Assembly: GCF_025602895.1 (NCBI RefSeq) | Contig: NW_026516222.1 | Span: forward strand, 186,001-250,000 | Length of the DNA: 64,000 nucleotides | Origin: Polychytrium aggregatum | Taxonomy: Eukaryota > Chytridiomycota > Chytridiomycetes > Polychytriales | Direction: 5' to 3' | In this document: piece by piece, positions 22,802-32,484 of the stretch | How the letters are laid out: the number at the start of each line of letters is the position of its first letter | How positions within the stretch are numbered: position 1 is the stretch's first letter | Program-made: the position numbers and the translations under genes | Notes under the pieces: model-generated | The model's database searches: none | What the model was told of the DNA's origin: nothing | Seen by the model: only the letters and a program-made list of their open reading frames with translations

Positions 22802-23266
22802 GTCAGATCACGGGATCAAGAGGAGATCAAAAGAAAAAGATAGAGAAGGGTTTTATTGATCTTAGCGAGGCTAGGATCTAGAGTCAAGTGTGTCTGGGGT
22901 CGAAGGTGATGACCAGAAACATGAGCGGGTGAAGGCGGGCTATTTATCTGTCTGGCGGTCCCGGAGGCGAAGCCTGCCGCAGCGGGGGCGAAGCAGCGGA
23001 GGCGGCGGGACAGCAGCCAGGCAGCAACGGCTAACCGGAGAAACATGTGAAAGTCTGACAAATGCTCGGTGGCTGACAAATGCGGGTGACACAGCGTCTG
23101 ACTAATGCATGGTCGATGACAAATGCAGGGAAAACAGAGCGGCGTGTGCAACATGAGAGCAAGGAAAAAGGAAAGGCGTCACAGGACAAAGGAAAAGGAA
23201 AGTGTGCGACGCAAACAGTGACACAAGTGCGACGGTGCAGCTAGGCGGGCAGAGCGATCTGTGACA
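22801..23266 (-). repeat. 5' LTR of I1
   Basis: 466-bp family C LTR. The adjacent PBS TGGTAGCATCGG (minus strand, 22,789-22,800) resembles the 3' end complement of a tRNA. Confidence 0.93.
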
Positions 23267-26200
23267 CAGGTAGTCGACGTCGTCGGTTGATCCTGTGTCC
23301 AATGATCGCTTCGAAGACTGATTCGTCGTTGTGGTTGGGTCCGGGTTCATCAAACACAAGTTGGTCGGTCGATGGTGTGTTGTACGGGACGAGGGCGGAA
23401 GCTGGGAGTTCGGTTGTAAATCGGAGGGTCCTCGGGAGTCGAAGTCGATATCCAGTCGTCCCGATCTTCTCGATGATCTTGAAGGGTCCCAAGTACGGCA
23501 TCCGCATCTTGGAGGGTGTGACGTCGTCCGTGCTGAAGTGATACGCGGTCGTGTCGATCAGGACTTGGTCGCCAATGTCGTAGCTGATGTCGCGTCGATG
23601 TCGGTTGGCGTAGTACAGGGCCCGGTCCTGGGCCTTGCCGATGTTGTCCGAGACCAAGTCCAGAGTCGCTTGCATCTCCTCGATCGACTGTGCTGCGGGG
23701 TTGGACTCGGCGATGATGTCGGTGTTGGCAGGAGTGCGAGGATGCTGACCGTGCATCAGGAAGAAGGGCGAATGTCCAGTCGATGCTGAGTTGTGTGAGT
23801 TGAGTGCGAACTGGATGTATGGCACTTGATCGATCCAGCGGGAGCCGAGGGCCAGAGTCGAACAGCGGATGGCCTCGGCGACGGTTGCCACAAAGCATTC
23901 GACTTGTCCGGCGGCCTCGTGGTGGTGGGCAAAGGCGATCCGGAGTTCGGTCTTGAGCAGAGCGTTAAGTCCTGTCCAGAAGGCCGACCGGAAGCGTGTG
24001 TCGTGATCGGAGATGAAAGTGCCGGCGAGTCCAAAGTGCACAAAGACATCGCGGAAGTACTGGCGGGCGACGTCTTCGGCCGAGTCGGTCTTGTTGCCAG
24101 GAACCAGGACGACGTACTTGGTGAGGGAGTCGACAAAGATCGTGATCGAGTTGAAGGTGCGTCCCGAGAGTGAGTCCGTGACAGGCGGGAGTCCGAGGAT
24201 GAAGTCGAGGGCGACAGTGTCCATCTTGCGGGTGGCCACAGGGATCCGGGAGAAGTGGCCGTATGCTTGTTGTCGTCGGATCTTGGCTTGCTGGCAGATG
24301 TCGCAGTGCGGACCCACTCGGCAATGTCCTTGGACATGGCGGGCCAGTAGTAGTGTGTCGAGATGGCCTTGTAGAGCGTGTTGGTGCCGGGGTGAGCTGC
24401 ACAGACAGAGTCGTGGTGGTCCTTGATGATCGAGATGCGGAGGTCCTTGCCGGGGATGCAGATGCGGGTCGAGCCAAAGTAGAGAATCCCGTGTCGAAGT
24501 GAGAAGCGGTGTAGCTGTGCCTTCATCCACGGCTTGAGTCCGTCGGTCGAGTTGTCGCGAAGGGCCGAGATCAGTGCTGACAGGATCGGGTCGGAGCTGT
24601 ACTGAGTGCGGATGGTGTCAAGGAGATCGTCGGGCGAGGGTCCGAGGTTGACAATGGCGTTGATGATCGAGACTTGGACGGCCTTGGAGATGGCTGTCGG
24701 GGTGCGCGAGAGCACGTCGGCGACCTTGTTCCACGAGCCGGGGATCCACTGGATCTCGAGGTCAAAGTCCAGCATCGTGTCGATGGCTCGCTGTTGGCGC
24801 TTGTTGAGGGTCTTGGAGTCGAGGATGTGCTTGAGCGCCTTCTGGTCGGTGTGGAGGAAGACTTTGCGGCCGACGAGGTAGTTCTTGAACTTGTCGAGGT
24901 GGCGGGTGATCGACAGCAACTCGCCGTTGTAGGGCGAGTAGTTGAGCTCGGATCCGTGCAGTTTCTGCGAGTTGAAGGCGATGGGGCGCACTGTGCCGGA
25001 TCCGTCCATGTCCTGGCCGATCCATCCACCAATCGATGCGCTTGACTCGGACCAGTCGGTGAAGAGGTGAATGTCTTTGTCCGGGTTGACCATGTGCAGC
25101 GACTGAGGCGAGAGCAACTTGAGCTGCTCGAAGGCGGCGATGGCGTTGTCGTCCCAGACGACGGACTTGGTCGAGTTGGCAGAGCGGGTGGTGATCAGCG
25201 TCGAGAGCGGACCGGCGAGGGCAGCGTAGCCGGGGACAAAGCTCATGATGGTGTTGGTCAAGCCGAGGAAGCTGCGGAGTTCGTGTTCGGTTGTTGGTCG
25301 CGGGTAGTTCTTGATGGCGTCGATGCGCGAGGGATGCACTTGGATGCGTCCTTCGCCGATGATGAAGCCGAGATAGGTGACGGTCGAGTTGAAGAACGAA
25401 CACTTCTCGGGTCGGATCTTGAAGCCGTGTCGGTGGATCTTGTCGAGGACCAGTTCGATGTGGCGGATGTGCTGGTCCTCGTCCTCGGATGCGATCAGGA
25501 TGTCGTCGATGTAGACAAAGACAAAGTCGTCGATGTATTCGCGGAAGATGTCGTTCATCGCGGCTTGGAAAACCGAGGGACTGTTGGCGAGGCCGAAGGG
25601 CATCACAAGCCACTCAAAGTGGCCGTACTTGGTCCTGAAGGCCGTCTTGGGGGTGTCGGCGTCGGCGATGCGGATCTGGTGGAATCCGCGTTGCAAGTCG
25701 AGCTTGGAGAAGACACGGCACTTGGACAGGCGGTCGATGATCTCGCGCATGTTGGGCAGCGCGGTGCGGTCCTTGACGGTGATCTTGTTGAGGGCGCGGA
25801 AGTCAAAGACGAGTCGGAACTTGTCGCCCTGCTTGACCCAGAAGATCGGTGCGCCGAAGGGCGAGACAGACTTGCGGACGTGGCCGATTCGGAGCAATCG
25901 GTCGAGTTCGTCTTTGAGTCGAGCGAGTTCTTCGGCCGACATCTGGTAGAGCGACGACCAAGTTGGCTTGGCAGAGTCGTCGAGTCGGATGTTCATGTCG
26001 ATGCCGGGTCGGTGAGGCGGGAGTTCCTTGAGTTCGTTGAAGGCATCGCGGTACTTTGCGATGATGGATCGGTGTTCGGGGGTCAGTGGTTCGAGGACAC
26101 GGGCGAGTTGGGCAACAGGGTCGTAGGGTTCAACAGCAACTGTATTCAAGTCACTGCTCAGAGTACAAACATACACGGCGCCGGGAGTCGAAGCGAGTGC

Positions 26201-26530
26201 GTTGATCTGCTGGGTCGACATGTGGTACTGGGATCGGAGTTCGAGGGTCGTGAGTGGCATTCCGGAGTCGGGTCGCGATGCCGTCCAAGTGTGGTGCTTC
26301 CCGTCGATCGAGAACTTGATTCGGTTGGAGGGCCAGTCGATCTCGGGGTTGGTCTGGTCGAGCCAGTTCTTGCCGAGGATGACGTCCCAGGTGAGTGGCG
26401 CGGTGAAGAGGTTGATGCGGGCGTGGTAGTCGTGGATGGTGAGGTCGACGGGATCGGTGACGGAGGACGGGAAGGACTTGCCGTTGGGCATCGTGACGGC
26501 GTTGGCGGTGGTCTTGGTTCGAAGGTCGAG
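23267..26530 (-). pseudogene. E1 pol, central part, frameshifted
   Basis: Most of E1 Pol, from just after the protease to the start of the chromodomain. It has intact RT (FVYIDDILIASEDED) and RNase H motifs. A 1-nt deletion near 24,310 (GCGGACCC where I1 and I2 have GCGAGACCC) breaks the frame in the integrase zinc finger, so two overlapping open frames (23,241-24,530 and 23,756-26,491) result. In the core, VERF of I1/I2 reads VECF. It is bounded by the I1 and I2 insertion sites. Confidence 0.9.
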
Positions 26531-26996
26531 TGTCAGATCACGGGATCAAGAGGAGATCAAAAGAAAAAGATAGAGAAGGGTTTTATTGATCTTAGCGAGG
26601 CTAGGATCTAGAGTCAAGTGTGTCTGGGGTCGAAGGTGATGACCAGAAACATGAGCGGGTGAAGGCGGGCTATTTATCTGTCTGGCGGTCCCGGAGGCGA
26701 AGCCTGCCGCAGCGGGGGCGAAGCAGCGGAGGCGGCGGGACAGCAGCCAGGCAGCAACGGCTAACCGGAGAAACATGTGAAAGTCTGACAAATGCTCGGT
26801 GGCTGACAAATGCGGGTGACACAGCGTCTGACTAATGCATGGTCGATGACAAATGCAGGGAAAACAGAGCGGCGTGTGCAACATGAGAGCAAGGAAAAAG
26901 GAAAGGCGTCACAGGACAAAGGAAAAGGAAAGTGTGCGACGCAAACAGTGACACAAGTGCGACGGTGCAGCTAGGCGGGCAGAGCGATCTGTGACA
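26531..26996 (-). repeat. 3' LTR of I2
   Basis: 466 bp, TGTCAGATCACGG...CTGTGACA on the plus strand, followed by the polypurine tract complement TCCCCCCC. Confidence 0.94.
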
Positions 26997-27030
26997 TCCC
27001 CCCCAGAAAAATTGTGCTCAAGTCAAACCA

Positions 27031-30000
27031 TCAATTTTTCGATCCCGAGTTGCGTTGCACTTGTGCTTGGCAAAGGTCGATCAGTGTGTCCATTTCCGGA
27101 AGGTTGCGGTTGCGGCTGAGGAAGTCGTGGATATCTGCGAGTCCTCCATCCAAGAGTTCGGCCAGTGGTGCCCACGAGTCGTAAGATGGGTCGTATCCCT
27201 GCCAGCGGAGCAAGAACTCGTGTCGATATCCAGGAAGTCGACGTCGTCGGTTGATCCTGTGTCCAATGATCGCTTCGAACACTGATTCGTCGTTGTGGTT
27301 GGGTCCGGGTTCATCAAACACAAGTTGGTCGGTCGATGGTGTGTTGTAGGGGACGAGGGCGGAAGCGGGGAGTTCGGTTGTAAATCGGAGGGTCCTCGGG
27401 AGTCGAAGTCGATATCCAGTCGTTCCGATCTTCTCGATGATCTTGAAGGGTCCCAAGTACGGCATCCGCATCTTGGAGGGTGTGACGTCGTCCGTGCTGA
27501 AGTGATACGCGGTCGTGTCGATCAGGACTTGGTCGCCAATGTCGTAGCTGATATCGCGTCGATGTCGGTTGGCGTAGTACAGGGCCCGGTCCTGGGCCTT
27601 GCCGATGTTGTCCGAGACCAAGTCCAGAGTCGCTTGCATCTCCTCGATCGACTGTGCTGCAGGGTTGGACTCGGCGATGATGTCGGTGTTGGCAGGAGTG
27701 CGAGGATGCTGACCGTGCATCAGGAAGAAGGGCGAATGTCCAGTCGAAGCTGAGCTGTGTGAGTTGAGCGCGAACTGGATGTATGGCACTTGATCGATCC
27801 AGCGGGAGCCGAGGGCCAGAGTCGAACAGCGGATGGCCTCGGCGACGGTTGCCACAAAGCGTTCGACTTGTCCGGCGGCCTCGTGGTGGTGGGCAAAGGC
27901 GATCCGGAGTTCGGTCTTGAGCAGAGTGTTAAGTCCTGTCCAGAAGGCCGACCGGAAGCGTGTGTCGTGATCCGAGATGAAAGTGCCGGCGAGTCCAAAG
28001 TGCACAAAGACATCGCGGAAGTACTGGCGGGCGACGTCTTCGGCCGAGTCGGTCTTGTTGCCAGGAACCAGGACGACGTACTTGGTGAGGGAGTCGACAA
28101 AGATCGTGATCGAGTTGAAGGTGCGTCCCGAGAGTGAGTCCGTGACAGGCGGGAGTCCGAGGATGAAGTCGAGGGCGACAGTGTCCATCTTGCGGGTGGC
28201 CACAGGGATCCGGGAGAAGTGACCGTATGCTTGTTGTCGTCGGATCTTGGCTCGCTGGCAGATGTCGCAGTGCGAGACCCACTCGGCAATGTCCTTGGAC
28301 ATGGCGGGCCAGTAGTAGTGTGTCGAGATGGCTTTGTAGAGCGTGTTGGTGCCGGGGTGAGCTGCACAGACAGAGTCGTGGTGGTCCTTGATGATCGAGA
28401 TGCGGAGGTCCTTGCCGGGGATGCAGATGCGGGTCGAGTCGAAGTAGAGAATCCCGTGTCGAAGTGAGAAGCGGTGCAGCTGTGCCTTCATCCACGGCTT
28501 GAGTCCGTCGGTCGAGTTGTCGCGGAGGACCGAGATCAGTGCTGACAGGATCGGGTCGGAGCTGTACTGAGTGCGGATGGTGTCCAAGAGATCGTCGGGC
28601 GAGGGTCCGAGGTTGACAATCGCGTTGATGATCGAGACTTGGACGGCCTTGGAGATGGCTGTCGGTGTGCGCGAGAGCACGTCGGCGACCTTGTTCCACG
28701 AGCCGGGGATCCACTGGATCTCGAGGTCAAAGTCCAGCATCGTGTCGATGGCTCGCTGTTGGCGCTTGTTGAGGGTCTTGGAGTCGAGGATGTGCTTGAG
28801 CGCCTTCTGGTCGGTGTGGAGGAAGACTTTGCGGCCGACGAGGTAGTTCTTGAACTTGTCGAGGTGGCGGGTGATCGACAGCAGCTCGCCGTTGTAGGGC
28901 GAGTAGTTGAGTTCGGATCCGTGCAGTTTCTGCGAGTTGAAAGCGATGGGGCGCACCGTGCCGGATCCGTCCATGTCCTGCCCGATCCATCCACCAATCG
29001 ATGCGCTTGACTCGGACCAGTCGGTGAAGAGGTGAATGTCCTTGTCCGGGTTGACCATGTGCAGCGACTGAGGCGAGAGCAACTTGAGCTGCTCGAAGGC
29101 GGCGATGGCGTTGTCGTCCCAGACGACGGACTTGGTCGAGTTGGCGGAGCGGGTGGTGATCAGAGTCGAGAGTGGACCGGCGAGGGCAGCGTAGCCAGGG
29201 ACAAAGCTCATGATGGTGTTGGTCAAGCCGAGGAAGCTGCGGAGTTCGTGTTCGGTCGTTGGTCGCGGGTAGTTCTTGATGGCGTCGATGCGCGAGGGAT
29301 GCACTTGGATGCGTCCTTCGCCGATGATGAAGCCGAGATAGGTGACGGTCGAGTTGAAGAACGAACACTTCTCGGGTCGGATCTTGAAGCCGTGTCGGTG
29401 GATCTTGTCGAGGACCAGTTCGATGTGGCGGATGTGCTGGTCCTCGTCCTCGGATGCGATCAGGATGTCGTCGATGTAGACGAACACAAAGTCGTCGATG
29501 AACTCGCGGAAGATGTCGTTCATCGCGGCTTGGAACACGGAGGGACTGTTGGCGAGGCCGAAGGGCATCACAAGCCACTCAAAGTGGCCGTACTTGGTCC
29601 TGAAGGCCGTCTTGGGGGTGTCGGCGTCGGCAATGCGGATCTGGTGGAATCCGCGTTGCAAGTCGAGCTTGGAGAAGACACGGCACTTGGACAGGCGGTC
29701 GATGATCTCGCGCATGTTGGGCAGCGCGGTGCGGTCCTTGACGGTGATCTTGTTGAGGGCGCGGAAGTCAAAGACGAGTCGGAACTTGTCGCCCTGCTTG
29801 ACCCAGAAGATCGGTGCGCCGAAGGGCGAGACGGACTTGCGGATGTGGCCGATCCGGAGCAATCGGTCGAGTTCGTCTTTGAGACGAGCGAGTTCTTCGG
29901 CCGACATTTGGTAGAGCGACGACCAGGTTGGCTTGGCAGAGTCGTCGAGTTGGATGTTCATGTCGATGCCGGGTCGGTGAGGCGGGAGTTCCTTGAGTTC

Positions 30001-30840
30001 GTTGAAGGCATCGCGGTACTTTGCGATGATGGATCGGTGTTCGGGGGTCAGTGGTTCGAGGACACGGGCAAGTTGGGCAACGGGGTCGTAGGGTTCAACA
30101 GCAACTGTATTCAAGTCACTGCTCAGAGTACAAACATACACGGCGCCGGGAGTCGAAGCCAGTGCGTTGATCTGCTGGGTCGACATGTGGTACTGGGATC
30201 GGAGTTCGAGGGTCGTGAGTGGCATTCCGGTGTCGGGTCGCGATGCCGTCCAAGTGTGGTGCTTCCCGTCGATCGAGAACTTGATTCGGTTGGAGGGCCA
30301 GTCGATCTCGGGGTTGGTCTGGTCGAGCCAGTTCTTGCCGAGGATAACGTCCCAGGTGAGTGGCGCGGTGAAGAGGTTGATGCGGGCGTGGTAGTCGTGG
30401 ATGGTGAGGTCGACGGGATCGGTGACGGAGGACGGGAAGGACTTGCCGTTGGGCATCGTGACGGCGTTGGCGGTGGTCTTGGTTCGAAGGTCGAGGGTCG
30501 AGGCGAGGGTCTCGGAGATGTGCGAGTTGGTCGCACCAGGGTCGATGAGGACGGTGATCGGGGAGCCGTTGAGGGTGGCGTCGATCACAAGCAGTCCCTT
30601 GCCGTGGTTGGCGGCAATGCGGTGGGGTTCGTCGATGAGAGAGTTGATCAGGTGAGGTCCGGTGGCGAGAGTCAATAGTTCAGCGTCGGGGGTCGGAGTC
30701 GGATGGCGGCAACTCGCCGGGTCCTTCAGAGGTCGTAGTATCCAGGGGTTGCCGCCTCGTCGTTTCCCTGATCTTCGTAGAAGGTGGCCTGGTCGGCGGT
30801 CTCGACGATGGCGTTGATGCGGGGCTGGTTCAAGGGACAC
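27031..30840 (-). CDS. pol: I2 Pol polyprotein (family C)
   Basis: 1,269 codons, in the -1 frame relative to gag with a 115-nt overlap, so the listed ATG is probably not used. Order: aspartic protease (VLIDPGATNSHI, an unusual DPGA triad), RT (RLVFDFRALNKITVKD, WLVMPFGLANSPSVFQAAM, VYIDDILIAS), RNase H (LFTDWSESSASIGGWIGQ), integrase finger (HPGTNTLYKAISTHYYWP, CDIC), core (VALDFILGLP, ISDHDTRF, then HHHEAAGQVERF at DD35E spacing), and a C-terminal chromodomain-like segment (FLLRWQGYDPSYDSWAPL). No disabling lesions were seen. It differs from I1 Pol by only a few residues, for example SYDIGDQ instead of GYDIGDQ. Confidence 0.94.
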   Translation of the reverse strand: MSLEPAPHQRHRRDRRPGHLLRRSGKRRGGNPWILRPLKDPASCRHPTPTPDAELLTLATGPHLINSLIDEPHRIAANHGKGLLVIDATLNGSPITVLIDPGATNSHISETLASTLDLRTKTTANAVTMPNGKSFPSSVTDPVDLTIHDYHARINLFTAPLTWDVILGKNWLDQTNPEIDWPSNRIKFSIDGKHHTWTASRPDTGMPLTTLELRSQYHMSTQQINALASTPGAVYVCTLSSDLNTVAVEPYDPVAQLARVLEPLTPEHRSIIAKYRDAFNELKELPPHRPGIDMNIQLDDSAKPTWSSLYQMSAEELARLKDELDRLLRIGHIRKSVSPFGAPIFWVKQGDKFRLVFDFRALNKITVKDRTALPNMREIIDRLSKCRVFSKLDLQRGFHQIRIADADTPKTAFRTKYGHFEWLVMPFGLANSPSVFQAAMNDIFREFIDDFVFVYIDDILIASEDEDQHIRHIELVLDKIHRHGFKIRPEKCSFFNSTVTYLGFIIGEGRIQVHPSRIDAIKNYPRPTTEHELRSFLGLTNTIMSFVPGYAALAGPLSTLITTRSANSTKSVVWDDNAIAAFEQLKLLSPQSLHMVNPDKDIHLFTDWSESSASIGGWIGQDMDGSGTVRPIAFNSQKLHGSELNYSPYNGELLSITRHLDKFKNYLVGRKVFLHTDQKALKHILDSKTLNKRQQRAIDTMLDFDLEIQWIPGSWNKVADVLSRTPTAISKAVQVSIINAIVNLGPSPDDLLDTIRTQYSSDPILSALISVLRDNSTDGLKPWMKAQLHRFSLRHGILYFDSTRICIPGKDLRISIIKDHHDSVCAAHPGTNTLYKAISTHYYWPAMSKDIAEWVSHCDICQRAKIRRQQAYGHFSRIPVATRKMDTVALDFILGLPPVTDSLSGRTFNSITIFVDSLTKYVVLVPGNKTDSAEDVARQYFRDVFVHFGLAGTFISDHDTRFRSAFWTGLNTLLKTELRIAFAHHHEAAGQVERFVATVAEAIRCSTLALGSRWIDQVPYIQFALNSHSSASTGHSPFFLMHGQHPRTPANTDIIAESNPAAQSIEEMQATLDLVSDNIGKAQDRALYYANRHRRDISYDIGDQVLIDTTAYHFSTDDVTPSKMRMPYLGPFKIIEKIGTTGYRLRLPRTLRFTTELPASALVPYNTPSTDQLVFDEPGPNHNDESVFEAIIGHRINRRRRLPGYRHEFLLRWQGYDPSYDSWAPLAELLDGGLADIHDFLSRNRNLPEMDTLIDLCQAQVQRNSGSKN
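30705..30768 (-). promoter_or_regulatory. -1 ribosomal frameshift signal, family C
   Basis: Minus strand: in-frame G GGA AAC (30,762-30,768), 5-nt spacer, and a 9-bp perfect stem with arms GGCGGCAAC (30,748-30,756) and GTTGCCGCC (30,705-30,713). The gag stop TGA lies in the loop, which is about 34 nt and could hold further structure. The -1 frame reads GKRRGGNPW into pol. Confidence 0.72.
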
Positions 30841-31784
30841 TGCGAGGCGATGTGGCCGAACTTGCGGCAGCGGAAGCAGCCTCCGTTACGGCGGAGGTAC
30901 TCCTTCTCGCGGTCGGTGAGCTTCTTGATCGGGCGCATGTCGACGTTGTCGAGGTCCATGGCGTTGGGGTCACGTGCGGGAGGCTGGGTCGGCTGGAAGG
31001 CGGGACGAGGAGGACGGACCATTGGGCGGAACTGCGGCTGACCAGGTGGAGCGCGGAAGAGAGGAGGTCGCTGGAACTGGAGCTCGCGGAAGGGTTGATC
31101 GCGGAACTGAGTGCGAGCGGGCTGCTGCATCAGGGGTTGCGATTGACCCATAATGGACTCGTATCGCTCGGCGAGGGCCATGGCATCTTCGAGGGTGGCT
31201 GTGTTGGAGTCAAGCTTCCATTCGACTTCGATGCGCACCCTGTGCTTGAGCTTGGTGAGGTAGCGCTGCAGGTTCTGGCGGTTGTTGCTGAAGTGGGGCA
31301 GCTCGAGGAGGAGATCGCGGAAGCGAGAGTTGAACTGCTCGACGGAGCCGGTGTGGCGCAGTGCTTCGAACTCATCCTCGGTGGTGCGCAGCGAGGTGGA
31401 CGGAAGGAAGGTGTCGCGGACGAGGGACAGGACGGCGGCCGGGGTCAGGTTGTCGAGTTGCTTGCCCTGGGACCAGAGGCGCCACCAGGTCTTGGCCTTG
31501 CCCTTGAGGTTCATGGCGACGGTGGCGACAGCGGTGGCGTCATCGAGACTGTGGAAGGCAATGTACTCGGTCATTGAGAAGACAAACTCGTCAACGACAG
31601 CAGCCTTACGCTCGCCAGTGAAGGCGTCGGGGAGCGGGATCTTGGGACGCTTGAAACCGGGAGGGACCGTGGGGAGATTCGGCTGGGCAGTCAGGGCGGA
31701 GAGGACCAGGGCGCGGTCCTCGAGCGATAGTTGTTCAAGGGCCTGGAGACAGGCATTGACGGCGGGATCGACCGATGCTACCAT
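30726..31784 (-). CDS. gag: I2 Gag (family C)
   Basis: 352-aa capsid protein with the same domains as the I1 copy: the LKGKAKTWWRLW core, a proline-rich linker and CFRCRKFGHIASQCP. Residues 1-4 (MVAS) are encoded by the last LTR base and the PBS itself. No upstream in-frame ATG replaces it before the LTR. Confidence 0.93.
   Translation of the reverse strand: MVASVDPAVNACLQALEQLSLEDRALVLSALTAQPNLPTVPPGFKRPKIPLPDAFTGERKAAVVDEFVFSMTEYIAFHSLDDATAVATVAMNLKGKAKTWWRLWSQGKQLDNLTPAAVLSLVRDTFLPSTSLRTTEDEFEALRHTGSVEQFNSRFRDLLLELPHFSNNRQNLQRYLTKLKHRVRIEVEWKLDSNTATLEDAMALAERYESIMGQSQPLMQQPARTQFRDQPFRELQFQRPPLFRAPPGQPQFRPMVRPPRPAFQPTQPPARDPNAMDLDNVDMRPIKKLTDREKEYLRRNGGCFRCRKFGHIASQCPLNQPRINAIVETADQATFYEDQGNDEAATPGYYDL
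31772..31783 (-). promoter_or_regulatory. tRNA-type PBS of family C
   Basis: TGGTAGCATCGG immediately follows the 5' LTR with no gap, starting with the TGG expected opposite a tRNA CCA end. The same 12 nt occur in E1, I1 and family D. The continuation in family C (TCGATCCCG) would pair with a T-loop of AUCGA type, a hallmark of initiator tRNA-Met. The tRNA gene itself is not in the window. Confidence 0.6.
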
Positions 31785-32249
31785 GTCAGATCACGGGATC
31801 AAGAGGAGATCAAAAGAAAAAGATAGAGAAGGGTTTTATTGATCTTAGCGAGGCTAGGATCTAGAGTCAAGTGTGTCTGGGGTCGAAGGTGATGACCAGA
31901 AACATGAGCGGGTGAAGGCGGGCTATTTATCTGTCTGGCGGTCCCGGAGGCGAAGCCTGCCGCAGCGGGGGCGAAGCAGCGGAGGCGGCGGGACAGCAGC
32001 CAGGCAGCAACGGCTAACCGGAGAAACATGTGAAAGTCTGACAAATGCTCGGTGGCTGACAAATGCGGGTGACACAGCGTCTGACTAATGCATGGTCGAT
32101 GACAAATGCAGGGAAAACAGAGCGGCGTGTGCAACATGAGAGCAAGGAAAAAGGAAAGGCGTCACAGGACAAAGGAAAAGGAAAGTGTGCGACGCAAACA
32201 GTGACACAAGTGCGACGGTGCAGCTAGGCGGGCAGAGCGATCTGTGACA
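31784..32249 (-). repeat. 5' LTR of I2
   Basis: 466-bp family C LTR, apparently identical to 26,531-26,996. Confidence 0.94.
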
Positions 32250-32484
32250 TCGAGGGTCGAGGCGAGGGTCTCGGAGATGTGCGAGTTGGTCGCACCAGGG
32301 TCGATGAGGACGGTGATCGGGGAGCCGTTGAGGGTGGCGTCGATCACAAGCAGTCCCTTGCCGTGGTTGGCGGCAATGCGGTGGGGTTCGTCGATGAGAG
32401 AGTTGATCAGGTGAGGTCCGGTGGCGAGAGTCGATAGTTCAGCGTCGGGGGTTGGAGTCGGATGGCGGCAACTCGCCGGGTCCT
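32250..32484 (-). pseudogene. E1 pol N-terminal fragment
   Basis: Start of E1 Pol up to the I2 target site TCGAG inside the protease. It overlaps the end of E1 gag in the -1 frame and keeps the frameshift module (heptamer 32,521-32,527; arms 32,464-32,472 and 32,507-32,515). Confidence 0.85.

Larger units (their letters stand above)
11626..23266 (-). mobile_element. Family C Gypsy element I1, carrying family B
   Basis: Complete LTR-to-LTR family C copy flanked by CAGGT (11,621-11,625 and 23,267-23,271). Its own pol is split by the family B element at 14,997-20,913 (TSD TCGGC). Without B it would be about 5.7 kb, the size of I2. Its two 466-bp LTRs look identical to each other and to those of I2, which implies recent insertion. 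Confidence 0.93.
26531..32249 (-). mobile_element. Intact Gypsy family C element I2
   Basis: 5,719-bp uninterrupted copy with 466-bp LTRs that appear identical, TSD TCGAG (26,526-26,530 and 32,250-32,254), and intact gag and pol. It inserted in the protease region of E1. This is the reference copy for family C in this window. Confidence 0.95.

Noticed and set aside
29032-30678. 548-codon plus-strand open frame, repeated at 25,067-26,611 and 14,127-15,323
   Set aside because: It is antisense to family C pol in every copy, has no domain, and is rich in Val/Gly/Asp as expected from the reverse complement of a GC-biased gene.
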